From Thiodiazotropha sp040793985 (lineage in GTDB: Bacteria > Pseudomonadota > Gammaproteobacteria > Chromatiales > Chromatiaceae), in assembly GCA_040793985.1 (NCBI GenBank), contig JBFNJI010000003.1, positions 62,001 to 126,000 on the forward strand: DNA of 64,000 bases, in the 5' to 3' direction. The notes below the pieces were generated by a model. That model worked only from the letters and a program-made list of their open reading frames with translations. It was not told where the DNA came from and did no database searches. Made by a program: the position numbers and the translations under genes. How positions within the stretch are numbered: the stretch's first letter is position 1; every line of letters begins with the position of its first letter. Shown here piece by piece: positions 8,567 through 15,634 of the stretch.

Positions 8567-8986
8567 ATGAAAGCACGGGTCGTATGGGTAGAGGATTCCG
8601 TCATGATGGGGGAGTCAGGGAGTGGCCATGGCGTGGTGATGGATGGCCCGCCGGAGCATGGCGGACGCAATCTGGGAGTCAGGCCAATGGAGATGCTGCT
8701 GCTTGGCATGGGAGGCTGCACGGAATTCGACGTCTTGTCGATACTGCGGAAATCCCGCCAGCAGGTCACCTCATGCGTGGTGGAGCTGGAGGCTGAACGG
8801 GCACAACAGGACCCCAAGGTGTTCACCCGGATCCATGCCCATTTCATCGTCTGTGGCAGGAATCTCAGCGAAAAACATGTGGCGCGCGCCATCTCCCTGA
8901 GTGCCGATAAGTACTGCTCAGCCTCCCTGATGCTTGGCAAGAGCGCCGCGATAACCCACGACTACGAGATACACAATGAGCAGTGA
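8567..8986 (+). CDS. OsmC/Ohr-family redox protein (YhfA-like)
   Basis: A 139-residue cytosolic protein of the OsmC fold. It carries the two conserved cysteines of the family, in GMGGCTEFDVLSILRK (about residue 51) and DKYCSASLML (near residue 116). OsmC/Ohr members reduce organic peroxides with this pair. The YhfA branch, which also sits divergently from crp in E. coli, has no settled role. A stem-loop and a CCGGAG ribosome-binding site precede the ATG. The gene overlaps the next by 11 bp. The OsmC family is secure; the precise substrate is not. Confidence 0.9.
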   Translation: MKARVVWVEDSVMMGESGSGHGVVMDGPPEHGGRNLGVRPMEMLLLGMGGCTEFDVLSILRKSRQQVTSCVVELEAERAQQDPKVFTRIHAHFIVCGRNLSEKHVARAISLSADKYCSASLMLGKSAAITHDYEIHNEQ

Positions 8987-10574
8987 GGCAGCGGCCTTCG
9001 ACAGGCTTATCGCCGATTACTACCGGGTCTGGTTCCGTTTTCATCCGTTGGCGGCGGTATATGCCTCGGTGCCGGGTTACGAGGGTCTCCTCGCCGCCGA
9101 CGGCGATGACGACATGGGGGCCTTGGCAAACCTGATAAGCAATCTTCTGGTGGGCCTCAAGGAGTTGGATTATGATGCCCTGGACGCCGATCGCCAACTC
9201 GATCTGCAGCTAATCTACGGTGCCGCGCTGGTCGAACATCGGATGCTGCTCGAACACGATTGGCGCCGCCGCGATCCCTCTCGTTACCTACCACTGCATC
9301 TGCTTCAGGAGCTTGTCGTGCGCCAGCCGGAGAGGTTGTGCGAAGCGCTGATGGGTGTCTTGGAGAAGACCCCCAACTATCTGCGGGATGCCCGCTTACG
9401 GCTCGGGGAGTACCCCGGCCTGGTCTCCACCCTGTGGTTGGCCGATGCGCTGGAGACGGCGCAAAGGGGCGTACCCTGGCTGAAACGGCTCGGCAGGGAT
9501 CTGCCGCAGACCCATGAGTGCTGTGCCGACAAGGGTCGCCTGCAGGCCCTCAGCAGTCAGGCCGCGGACGCCGTGGAGGATTTCAAGCAGTCCCTGGTCA
9601 AGGAGTTGACCCCGGCTGCCTCGGGAACCGCCGATTGCGGCAGGGAACTGCTCGCCTGGTTGATGCGCCATCGCGACCAGCTCGATATTCCTTTCGAGGA
9701 TGCCCTGGCCTATGCCCGCAAACGCCTGCAACAGACCCGAGAGGAGATGGAGCGTCAGGGGATTGGCCCGCAGGCGGTGAAACAGGTCGACAGCAAACTG
9801 CTGAGCGGAGACAGCAGGCTGCAGGCCTACCGGGAGGAGGCCAACGAGTTGCACGCCTTCCTGCAGCGTCTCGAACTCCTCCCCGACTCGGTGCAGCCGC
9901 TGGAGTTTCGCATCACCGACAACTGTTTCCGGCAGCCCGATTGCGGCAGCTACCTGCGCACGGAGCGGGGCGGGGTCTTTCTCATACCCCATGACAAACA
10001 GGTTGGGGGCGGTGAGAGCCGATCTGCAATCCGCATGCGCAATCTCTACAGCAGCTGGGGCGGTCGCCACTATCTGGCCTGGGCCGGGGGTATCTCGGCT
10101 CACAGCCTGGTGCGCCAGATCAACCCCTCCGCCGCCTTCAAGCGTGGCTGGGCCCACTATATGAGCCGTATCCTGGAACAGCGGGGCTATTTCAATGATG
10201 ACGATCGCATCGAGCTCTATCTGCGTCGCCTGGCCCTGGCCGAACAGGCGACCATCGACCTGGAGTTCCATGCCGGCGCGATCAATAGCCGCCAGGCCCT
10301 GGAGCGGTTGAAACTGCTCTCCGATATCCCCTGCTGGGCGGAAGTGAGCCTGACCGCCATCTCCAGGCGCCCCACCGACGCCTTCATGGCCCTGCTGGGT
10401 GCGGAGATGATGGAAAACCTGTGTCGACAGCAGCTGGAGCAGAGACCGGATGCCACGCTGCGTTCGCTGCATGAGGAGCTGCTGGCCCACGGCGCGGTCT
10501 CCCTGCCGTTGGTGGTACAGCGGGCCTGCGGCCGCGAGACCTGGGATCAGACCCTCAAGGAGTTGCTCTCATGA
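8976..10574 (+). CDS. DUF885-like protein lacking the zinc motif
   Basis: A 532-residue, mostly helical protein without a signal peptide. Length, the N-terminal phrase LIADYYRVWFRFHPLAAVY and the C-terminal block KRGWAHYMSRILEQRGYF...LYLRRLALAEQATIDLEFHAG fit the DUF885 family, which is related to gluzincin peptidases. Canonical members carry HExxPGHHLQ just before the RGWA-like block. Here the matching stretch reads YLAWAGGISAHSL, so the HExxH pair is missing and the protein may be a non-catalytic member. It overlaps the OsmC gene (11 bp) and the next VOC gene (ATGA), so three genes form one unit. Family assignment is probable, function unknown. Confidence 0.7.
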   Translation: MSSEAAAFDRLIADYYRVWFRFHPLAAVYASVPGYEGLLAADGDDDMGALANLISNLLVGLKELDYDALDADRQLDLQLIYGAALVEHRMLLEHDWRRRDPSRYLPLHLLQELVVRQPERLCEALMGVLEKTPNYLRDARLRLGEYPGLVSTLWLADALETAQRGVPWLKRLGRDLPQTHECCADKGRLQALSSQAADAVEDFKQSLVKELTPAASGTADCGRELLAWLMRHRDQLDIPFEDALAYARKRLQQTREEMERQGIGPQAVKQVDSKLLSGDSRLQAYREEANELHAFLQRLELLPDSVQPLEFRITDNCFRQPDCGSYLRTERGGVFLIPHDKQVGGGESRSAIRMRNLYSSWGGRHYLAWAGGISAHSLVRQINPSAAFKRGWAHYMSRILEQRGYFNDDDRIELYLRRLALAEQATIDLEFHAGAINSRQALERLKLLSDIPCWAEVSLTAISRRPTDAFMALLGAEMMENLCRQQLEQRPDATLRSLHEELLAHGAVSLPLVVQRACGRETWDQTLKELLS

Positions 10575-10978
10575 AACCCCCAAGGCACCTTGGCATGAGC
10601 CATGTCGCCCTCAATGTCAGGGATCTGGCCGCCAGTGAACGCTTTTATGTTGATCTTCTGGGCATGGAAGTGGAGTGGCGACCAGACCCGGAGAATCTCT
10701 ATCTCAGCTCCGGTAACGACAACCTCGCGCTTCACAAGATGGCAGCGGAAGCGCTCGATGAGGCCGCCCAGCGTCTCGACCATATCGGCTTTTTCCTCCC
10801 GGATCCTGAGTCGGTGGATGCCTGGTACGATCACCTCCGGACTGCGGGAGTGAGAATGCGCAACGCCCCCCGCACCCACCGCGACGGCGCGCGCAGCTTC
10901 TACTGCTTTGATCCCGACGGTACCACGGTGCAGATCATCTACCATCCGCCGATCGTGAGAAGCAGGGGTGGAAGTTAA
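10571..10978 (+). CDS. VOC-fold (glyoxalase-like) protein
   Basis: A 135-residue cytosolic VOC-superfamily protein. The first module starts MSHVALNVRDLAASERFYVD with a metal-type His. The second reads LDHIGFFLPDPESVDAWYDH and ends SFYCFDPDGTTVQIIYH, which holds the usual acidic C-terminal ligand region. The ATG overlaps the stop of the DUF885-like gene by ATGA, so it is the last gene of the OsmC operon. It differs from the VOC protein at 6493 and is not a recent copy of it. Substrate unknown. Confidence 0.87.
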   Translation: MKPPRHLGMSHVALNVRDLAASERFYVDLLGMEVEWRPDPENLYLSSGNDNLALHKMAAEALDEAAQRLDHIGFFLPDPESVDAWYDHLRTAGVRMRNAPRTHRDGARSFYCFDPDGTTVQIIYHPPIVRSRGGS

Positions 10979-11021
10979 GGCGCTTGCCAGTAAAAAAACC
11001 GCGCGTGGCGGGTTCTTTCCC

Positions 11022-11039
11022 GGCTGGGGATGGAGGATT
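11022..11039 (-). repeat. Copy of the tRNA-Gln 3' end (18-bp direct repeat)
   Basis: GGCTGGGGATGGAGGATT on the plus strand is identical to 11197-11214, the last part of the tRNA-Gln gene (T-arm and acceptor 3' strand). It lies about 160 bp beyond the tRNA terminator. Twelve of these bases also occur in inverted form at 11128-11139. On the minus strand a weak terminator-like stem with a run of T follows (10991-11012). It resembles an attachment-site scar or the tRNA-3'-end repeats of the E. coli tyrT (rtT) type. Confidence 0.7.
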
Positions 11040-11139
11040 ATTCGGCCCTTTGGGCCTCACCCCTTCGGGGCCAGCTATTCGCTGTTCGTCTTCGCTCTGC
11101 TCAGACGTCGAACCTCTGATCGGTTCAAATCCTCCATCC
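11028..11139. repeat. Imperfect inverted-repeat element derived from tRNA-Gln
   Basis: Twelve-bp arms (GGATGGAGGATT at 11028-11039, AATCCTCCATCC at 11128-11139) bound about 88 bp with smaller hairpins: GGCCC-TTT-GGGCC, CCCC-TTC-GGGG and GAACC-TCTGATC-GGTTC. The arms match the acceptor/T-arm of the adjacent tRNA-Gln, and GGTTCAAATCC resembles a T-loop. It has no coding potential. It could form a structured RNA or be a small tRNA-derived mobile repeat. Confidence 0.6.
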
Positions 11140-11160
11140 GGGCGGCCTTGTAGGGATAGC

Positions 11161-11184
11161 AAAAAGCCCACATGGAGTGGGCTT
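11161..11184 (-). terminator. Rho-independent terminator of the rplM-rpsI-tRNA-Gln unit
   Basis: Read on the minus strand, the 7-bp stem AGCCCAC / GTGGGCT with a 5-nt loop is followed by a run of five T. It starts 12 bp after the tRNA-Gln 3' end. There is no T-run in the plus direction, so it serves the minus strand. Confidence 0.85.
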
Positions 11185-11195
11185 AAAATAACTGT

Positions 11196-11269
11196 TGGCT
11201 GGGGATGGAGGATTCGAACCTCCACATACGGAGTCAGAGTCCGGTGTCCTGCCGTTAGACGAATCCCCA
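11196..11269 (-). tRNA. tRNA-Gln (anticodon CTG)
   Basis: A 74-nt cloverleaf read on the minus strand. The acceptor stem TGGGGAT pairs with ATCCCCA, followed by discriminator G and an encoded CCA. The anticodon loop CTCTGAC gives anticodon CTG, which reads CAG (glutamine). The T-arm is GGAGG-TTCGAAT-CCTCC. The sequence closely matches enteric tRNA-Gln, including the U1-A72 acceptor end recognised by GlnRS. It lies 24 bp after rpsI and before a terminator, so it is probably made as the tail of the ribosomal-protein transcript. Confidence 0.97.
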
Positions 11270-11293
11270 GTTGCAGACTCGTAGGAGCCAGAC

Positions 11294-11683
11294 TTAGCGT
11301 TTGGAGAATTGCGGACGCTTGCGGGCTTTGTGAAGACCGACCTTTTTACGCTCCACGGCGCGGGCGTCGCGGGTCAGGAAACCGGCCTTGCGCAGGGTGC
11401 CGTGGAGGGACTCGTCGTAGGAGTCCAGGGCGCGGGAAATGCCGTGCCGAATGGCGCCTGCCTGGCCCGTGGTGCCGCCACCGTTGACCGTCACCTTGAT
11501 ATCGACTTTGTCGGTGGTTTCGGTGGCATCCAGCGGTTGGCGTACCACCATGCGGGCGGTCTCACGGCCGAAGTACTCGTCGAGGGGGCGGTTGTTGACC
11601 ACGATATTTCCGCTGCCGGTGGTGAGGAAGACGCGGGCTGTGGAACTCTTGCGGCGTCCTGTGGTGATGTGTGTATCTGCCAT
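11294..11683 (-). CDS. rpsI: 30S ribosomal protein S9
   Basis: Small-subunit protein whose C-terminal tail reaches the P-site tRNA. The 129-residue product has the S9 signatures TGRRKSSTARV near the start, GGGTTGQAGAIRHGISRAL in the middle and the basic tail KKVGLHKARKRPQFSKR, with the invariant final Lys-Arg. Length is normal (about 130). It follows rplM by 21 bp, the usual bacterial pair, and tRNA-Gln follows 24 bp later with no terminator between. Confidence 0.99.
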   Translation of the reverse strand: MADTHITTGRRKSSTARVFLTTGSGNIVVNNRPLDEYFGRETARMVVRQPLDATETTDKVDIKVTVNGGGTTGQAGAIRHGISRALDSYDESLHGTLRKAGFLTRDARAVERKKVGLHKARKRPQFSKR

Positions 11684-11704
11684 GTGCGTTACTCTATATT
11701 ATGC

Positions 11705-12133
11705 TCAGATGTCCAGCGCCTGGGGCTGCTGGGCCTGATGGCTATGTTCGGGACCGGCGAAGACGCGCAATTTCTTCAACATGGCGCGGCCAAGCGGATT
11801 TTTCGGCATCATGCCCTTGACCGCCTGTTCGATGGCGCGCTCCGGGGCCTTTTGCAGCAGCTTCTCCAGATTGATCGATTTCAGATTGCCGATGTAACCG
11901 GTGTGATGATGGTACATCTTGTCGCTCAATTTATTGCCGGTCACCCGGATCTTTTCGGCGTTGACCACGACGATATAGTCGCCGGTGTCGACGTGAGGGG
12001 TGTATTCCGGTTTGTGTTTACCGCGCAGGCGTCGGGCAATTTCCGTGGACAGACGACCCAGGGTCTTGTCTGTTGCATCCACGAGATACCAATTGCGGCG
12101 AACCTCTGCCGGTTTTGCGCTTAGAGTAGTCAT
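11705..12133 (-). CDS. rplM: 50S ribosomal protein L13
   Basis: An early-assembling large-subunit protein. The 142-residue product is full length and shows the L13 motifs NWYLVDATDKTLGRLSTEIA, GDYIVVVNAEKIRVTGNK, YHHTGYIGNLK and GMMPKNPLGRAMLKKL. It heads the rplM-rpsI-tRNA-Gln unit. In E. coli the L13 operon is autoregulated through its mRNA leader. Here a strong promoter about 240 bp upstream is followed after about 80 nt by an intrinsic terminator, which leaves room for attenuation or a second promoter nearer the gene. Confidence 0.99.
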   Translation of the reverse strand: MTTLSAKPAEVRRNWYLVDATDKTLGRLSTEIARRLRGKHKPEYTPHVDTGDYIVVVNAEKIRVTGNKLSDKMYHHHTGYIGNLKSINLEKLLQKAPERAIEQAVKGMMPKNPLGRAMLKKLRVFAGPEHSHQAQQPQALDI

Positions 12134-12282
12134 CCGATGTCGCTCCGATGGAGAACTAAAATGCCTTGAAAAAGACGGCGGATATTACATGATCCAGTGA
12201 GCGTAGACAAGACCCAATCCAAGGATACTTGCACTCCGCCGCCGCCCGCTCCTGTGCCCGGAGAGGCCCCTGGTTGCGGGGC

Positions 12283-12312
12283 AAAAAAAAGCGCGACAGA
12301 GGTTGTCGCGCT
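12283..12312 (-). terminator. Intrinsic terminator in the rplM leader
   Basis: On the minus strand a 9-bp stem AGCGCGACA / TGTCGCGCT with a 5-nt loop is followed by eight T residues. It ends about 150 bp before the rplM start and about 60 bp after the predicted -10 box. No T-run exists in the plus direction. It would end a short RNA of about 80 nt, so it is either an attenuator for rplM or the end of a small RNA gene. Confidence 0.85.
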
Positions 12313-12364
12313 AAATCTATATATACCACCAAAGGAGGATTACTGTTACTCAATGTATCAGTAT
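12313..12364 (-). ncRNA. Possible short leader or small RNA upstream of rplM
   Basis: The segment lies between a consensus promoter and an intrinsic terminator on the same strand, which implies a discrete RNA of roughly 80 nt (terminator included). Its body is AT-rich and contains a pyrimidine stretch, CCTCCTTT, complementary to Shine-Dalgarno sequences. A TTG-initiated frame runs through the terminator, but I do not regard it as a convincing gene. I do not recognise an RNA family. Confidence 0.4.
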
Positions 12365-12370
12365 ATCTAA

Positions 12371-12399
12371 ATTATCTAATATTCTAAGGTTCTTGTCAA
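12371..12399 (-). promoter_or_regulatory. Sigma-70 promoter for the rplM leader
   Basis: TTGACA (complement of 12394-12399) and GATAAT (complement of 12371-12376) are separated by exactly 17 bp on the minus strand, near-consensus. Transcription would start near 12364 and read toward the leader terminator and rplM. Confidence 0.75.
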
Positions 12400-12537
12400 G
12401 CCAACTAGCATGGCTTTCTGCTATCATCTTTGCCCTCTGTTCAGCTGTGACCGGCCGATTGTTAACCGATGTGCATGAAGAGATCTCTTGTGTCTGTCTT
12501 CATTTTTTTGCAACATATTGAATATTAAGTAATTTGC

Positions 12538-13506
12538 ATGTTTCTTTTCAGTGTTGCCATTATTCTTGGTCTAGTTGTTCTGGTGTGGAGCGCCGATCGA
12601 TTCATCAGTGGTGCGGCCGCGCTCGCGGATAATCTTGGTGTCTCTCCCATGCTGATCGGGCTCACGGTCGTCGGTTTCGGCACCTCGGCTCCAGAGATCC
12701 TGGTCTCGACCATGGCGGTCATGAACGGCAATCCGGGATTGGCGATCGGCAATGCCGTCGGTTCCAACATTGCCAATATCGGATTGATTCTCGGATTCAC
12801 CGCGTTGTTAATCCCCCTCTCCGTCCACTCCAGCGTGTTGCGGCGCGAATATCCCCTGTTGCTTGCGGTATCGGTGATGACGCTGTTTTTGATGTGGGAC
12901 GGCGAATTGAACCGACTCGACGGCACTGTCCTGGTGGTGACACTGGTGGCGGTGCTCGGATGGATGATCTATATCGCCAAGACCGGGGCCGCCGATCCCA
13001 TCGCCAGTGAGTTCGATGCGGAAATACCCCACGATATCCCAACCAAGAAGGCGATCCTGCTGCTGTTGGGCGGGTTGATCTTCCTCCTCCTCAGCTCCCG
13101 CCTGTTGGTGTGGGGGGCGGTTAACGTGGCCTCGGCCTTGGGGGTCAGCGATGTCATTATCGGTTTGACCATCGTTGCCATAGGTACCAGCCTGCCGGAG
13201 CTCGCCGCCAGTATCACCAGTGCCCTGAAAGGGGAGGATGATCTCGCTATCGGCAATGTCATCGGCTCCAACCTCTACAATCTGCTGGCGGTATTGAGTA
13301 TCCCGGGCCTGTTGGCACCTGGGCCCTTTTCCGCTGAGGTCATGGACCGCGATCTGCCGGTGATGATGGCCTTGACCCTGTTCCTCTTTTTCATGGGCTA
13401 TGGTCTTGGCAAGCAGGGCCGGATCAATCGCCTGGAAGGACTGTTTCTACTGCTCTGTTTCACCGGCTATCAGTCTCTGCTCTTCATCTCGCTGGTGAAT
13501 GCCTGA
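12538..13506 (+). CDS. yrbG: Calcium/sodium antiporter (YrbG family)
   Basis: An inner-membrane K+-independent cation/Ca2+ exchanger of the CaCA superfamily, 322 residues with about ten membrane helices. The two alpha repeats are clear: GLTVVGFGTSAPEILVS (near residue 42) and GLTIVAIGTSLPELAASI (near residue 214), each with the acidic residue that binds the ion. The ATG has no visible Shine-Dalgarno sequence. A TTGCAA-N16-TAATTT promoter-like pair ends 4 bp before it, so the message may be leaderless. As in E. coli, it leads the kdsD-lpt-rpoN cluster. Confidence 0.94.
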   Translation: MFLFSVAIILGLVVLVWSADRFISGAAALADNLGVSPMLIGLTVVGFGTSAPEILVSTMAVMNGNPGLAIGNAVGSNIANIGLILGFTALLIPLSVHSSVLRREYPLLLAVSVMTLFLMWDGELNRLDGTVLVVTLVAVLGWMIYIAKTGAADPIASEFDAEIPHDIPTKKAILLLLGGLIFLLLSSRLLVWGAVNVASALGVSDVIIGLTIVAIGTSLPELAASITSALKGEDDLAIGNVIGSNLYNLLAVLSIPGLLAPGPFSAEVMDRDLPVMMALTLFLFFMGYGLGKQGRINRLEGLFLLLCFTGYQSLLFISLVNA

Positions 13507-13542
13507 GTAAACTTTGTACTGACAATATATTTGGCTCTTTTT

Positions 13543-14541
13543 ATGACTAAATCCATCACCCCAACACAAGATGAGATGACCAGGATGATCGATCTTGGTA
13601 GGGCTGTGATCGAGACCGAGGCCGATGCTGTCTCATCGCTCATCGCCAGGCTGGGAGAGGCATTCGCCCGGGCCTGCAGCTATCTTCTCCATTGCCAGGG
13701 AAGGATCGTCGTAATCGGAATGGGGAAGTCGGGCCACATCGGCAACAAGATAGCCGCAACCCTGGCGAGTACCGGAAGCCCGGCATTTTTCGTCCACCCG
13801 GGCGAGGCCAGCCACGGCGATCTGGGCATGATCACACCGCAGGATGTGGTACTGGCCCTTTCCAATTCAGGCGAAACGGGGGAGCTGCTTGTGATTCTGC
13901 CGCTGCTCAAACGGCTGGGTGCGCCGCTGATCGCCATGACCGGAAAGCCTGATTCGACCCTGGCCAGGGAATCGGAAGTGCATATCGACGTCAGCGTCGA
14001 GAAGGAGGCATGCCCCCTGGGACTGGCGCCGACCTCGAGTACCACCGCCGCGCTGGTGATGGGCGATGCGATGGCGGTGGCCCTGCTTCAGGCGCGGGGC
14101 TTTACCGCCAAGGATTTTGCCCTCTCCCATCCGGGGGGGTCACTGGGCAGACGCTTGCTGCTCCGTGTCAGTGATATAATGCACGTGGACAGGGCATTGC
14201 CTTACGTCGATCTCGAGGCCACCCTGCATCAAGCATTGGAAGTCATGTCGGCCAAGGGCCTGGGCATGACAGCGGTGGTGGATGATGAAGGCAAGGTAAG
14301 CGGCGTCTACACGGATGGCGATCTACGGCGTACCTTGAACAGGCCCATCGACATTCATCATGTAAAGGTGAGTGAGGTGATGACAGGGAACTGCCTGACC
14401 GTTCCGGCTGAGATGCTGGCCGCCGAAGCCCTGCAAATGATGGATGAAAAGAAGATAAACGGCCTGCTGGTTGTGGATGCGGATCAATGTTTGATCGGTG
14501 CCTTCAATATGCACGATCTGTTGCGAGCCGGCGTAATGTAG
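13543..14541 (+). CDS. kdsD: Arabinose-5-phosphate isomerase
   Basis: Converts ribulose-5-phosphate to arabinose-5-phosphate, the first step of Kdo synthesis for lipopolysaccharide. The 332-residue protein has an SIS domain (IVVIGMGKSGHIGNKIAATL, LALSNSGETGELL) and a C-terminal pair of CBS domains (from about residue 205: MHVDRALPYVD and MTGNCLTVPAEM). Length and layout match KdsD. I chose the ATG at 13543; a TTG 12 bp upstream is in frame but gives no better alignment. It lies 36 bp after yrbG and 11 bp before kdsC. Confidence 0.97.
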   Translation: MTKSITPTQDEMTRMIDLGRAVIETEADAVSSLIARLGEAFARACSYLLHCQGRIVVIGMGKSGHIGNKIAATLASTGSPAFFVHPGEASHGDLGMITPQDVVLALSNSGETGELLVILPLLKRLGAPLIAMTGKPDSTLARESEVHIDVSVEKEACPLGLAPTSSTTAALVMGDAMAVALLQARGFTAKDFALSHPGGSLGRRLLLRVSDIMHVDRALPYVDLEATLHQALEVMSAKGLGMTAVVDDEGKVSGVYTDGDLRRTLNRPIDIHHVKVSEVMTGNCLTVPAEMLAAEALQMMDEKKINGLLVVDADQCLIGAFNMHDLLRAGVM

Positions 14542-14552
14542 AGGGGTAGAGG

Positions 14553-15074
14553 GTGCAGGATATACATGCCAAGGCCAGTGGAGTAAAACTGGTCATTTTT
14601 GATGTCGATGGTGTACTTACGGACGGCGGTCTCTTTCTTGGGGACGACGGACAGGAGTATAAGTCGTTCAACTCCAGGGATGGTCACGGAATGAAGATGC
14701 TGCAGAAGACGGGGGTGGTGATCGGTATTATCACCGGGCGTACCTCGGAGGTTGTGCGTATCCGCATGGAGAGTTTGGGTATCGAGCATGTCTATCAGGG
14801 CAAGCATGATAAGCTGCCTGCCTATACGGAATTGCGTGACAAGCTGGGTCTCGAGGATGCCGAGATCGCCTATGTGGGGGACGACGTGGTCGATCTGCCG
14901 ATCATGCGACGGGTGGGTCTTGCGATCGCGGTGAACGACGCCCATCCCTTCGTGGTCCAGCATGCGCACTGGCAGACACCGCACAACGGCGGCCGAGGTG
15001 CGGCAAGGGATGTCTGCGAGATGGTGCTGGAGGCCCAGGGTAACCTTAAATCAGAGTTGGACAGCTATCTTTGA
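14553..15074 (+). CDS. kdsC: 3-deoxy-D-manno-octulosonate 8-phosphate phosphatase
   Basis: Removes phosphate from Kdo-8-phosphate, giving free Kdo for lipid A-core assembly. A 173-residue HAD-superfamily enzyme: motif I is VIFDVDGVLTDG with the nucleophile Asp, motif II ITGRTS, the lysine region HDKLPAY and motif IV YVGDDVVDLPIM. It is the capless, tetrameric type. The GTG at 14553 follows GAGGGG at good spacing; an ATG 13 codons in would shorten the usual N-terminus. The stop overlaps lptC. Confidence 0.96.
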   Translation: MQDIHAKASGVKLVIFDVDGVLTDGGLFLGDDGQEYKSFNSRDGHGMKMLQKTGVVIGIITGRTSEVVRIRMESLGIEHVYQGKHDKLPAYTELRDKLGLEDAEIAYVGDDVVDLPIMRRVGLAIAVNDAHPFVVQHAHWQTPHNGGRGAARDVCEMVLEAQGNLKSELDSYL

Positions 15075-15634
15075 AGCGTCGGCTAATCGGTCTTGTATTC
15101 ATGCTTGCGGCATTGCTGAGCCTGGGTTGGTGGTTGAACAGACTTACCCAGCCGGAAGAGGTCAGGCAGTCCGGTAGCAAGATCGCACCCGATTCCTATG
15201 CCGATGGCCTGGTCGTGGATTCCTATGATGTGAACGGCAATCTGAAACAGCGTTTGCAGTCTGCAGGCATGAGGTATTTCGATAAAACAGGGATCACCGA
15301 ACTGCAGCAGCCTCGATTGTGGCACTACAATCAACAGGGACCGCCCTGGCGGATGGAGGCGGACCGGGGGGTGATCAGGAGTGACGAGGAGATTGTCCAT
15401 CTCCCCGGTCGAGTGATCATCGATCGCCCAGGCAGCAAGGACTCGGCCCCCCTCCATATCATCACCCATGATTTGACCCTCCATGCTGACGATTCGATGG
15501 CAACCACCGAGGGTGCGGTACGCATCGAAAGCGATCGGCAGTGGGTAACCGCAACCGGTATGCAGGCCTGGTTTCAGGAGCCGATGCGGCTGAAGCTATT
15601 GCACGAGGTGCGAGGCTATTATGAATTCCATTAG
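15071..15634 (+). CDS. lptC: LPS export protein LptC
   Basis: A bitopic inner-membrane protein that passes LPS from the LptB2FG transporter to LptA. The 187-residue product has one N-terminal membrane helix (LIGLVFMLAALLSLGWWL) followed by a periplasmic beta-jellyroll (DGLVVDSYDVNGNLKQRLQS, WRMEADRGVIRSDEEIVHL). The only start that keeps the helix with a short basic head is a TTG overlapping the kdsC stop (TTGA), so expression is coupled and probably modest. It overlaps lptA by 14 bp. Low sequence conservation is normal; the position fixes the assignment. Confidence 0.93.
   Translation: MKRRLIGLVFMLAALLSLGWWLNRLTQPEEVRQSGSKIAPDSYADGLVVDSYDVNGNLKQRLQSAGMRYFDKTGITELQQPRLWHYNQQGPPWRMEADRGVIRSDEEIVHLPGRVIIDRPGSKDSAPLHIITHDLTLHADDSMATTEGAVRIESDRQWVTATGMQAWFQEPMRLKLLHEVRGYYEFH

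Noticed and set aside
12338..12520. A hydrophobic plus-strand frame preceded by AAAGGAGG
   Set aside because: It would need an ATT start and runs across the minus-strand rplM promoter; no family is recognisable.
13531..13542. TTG start for kdsD
   Set aside because: The ATG 12 bp downstream fits the family and the spacing better.
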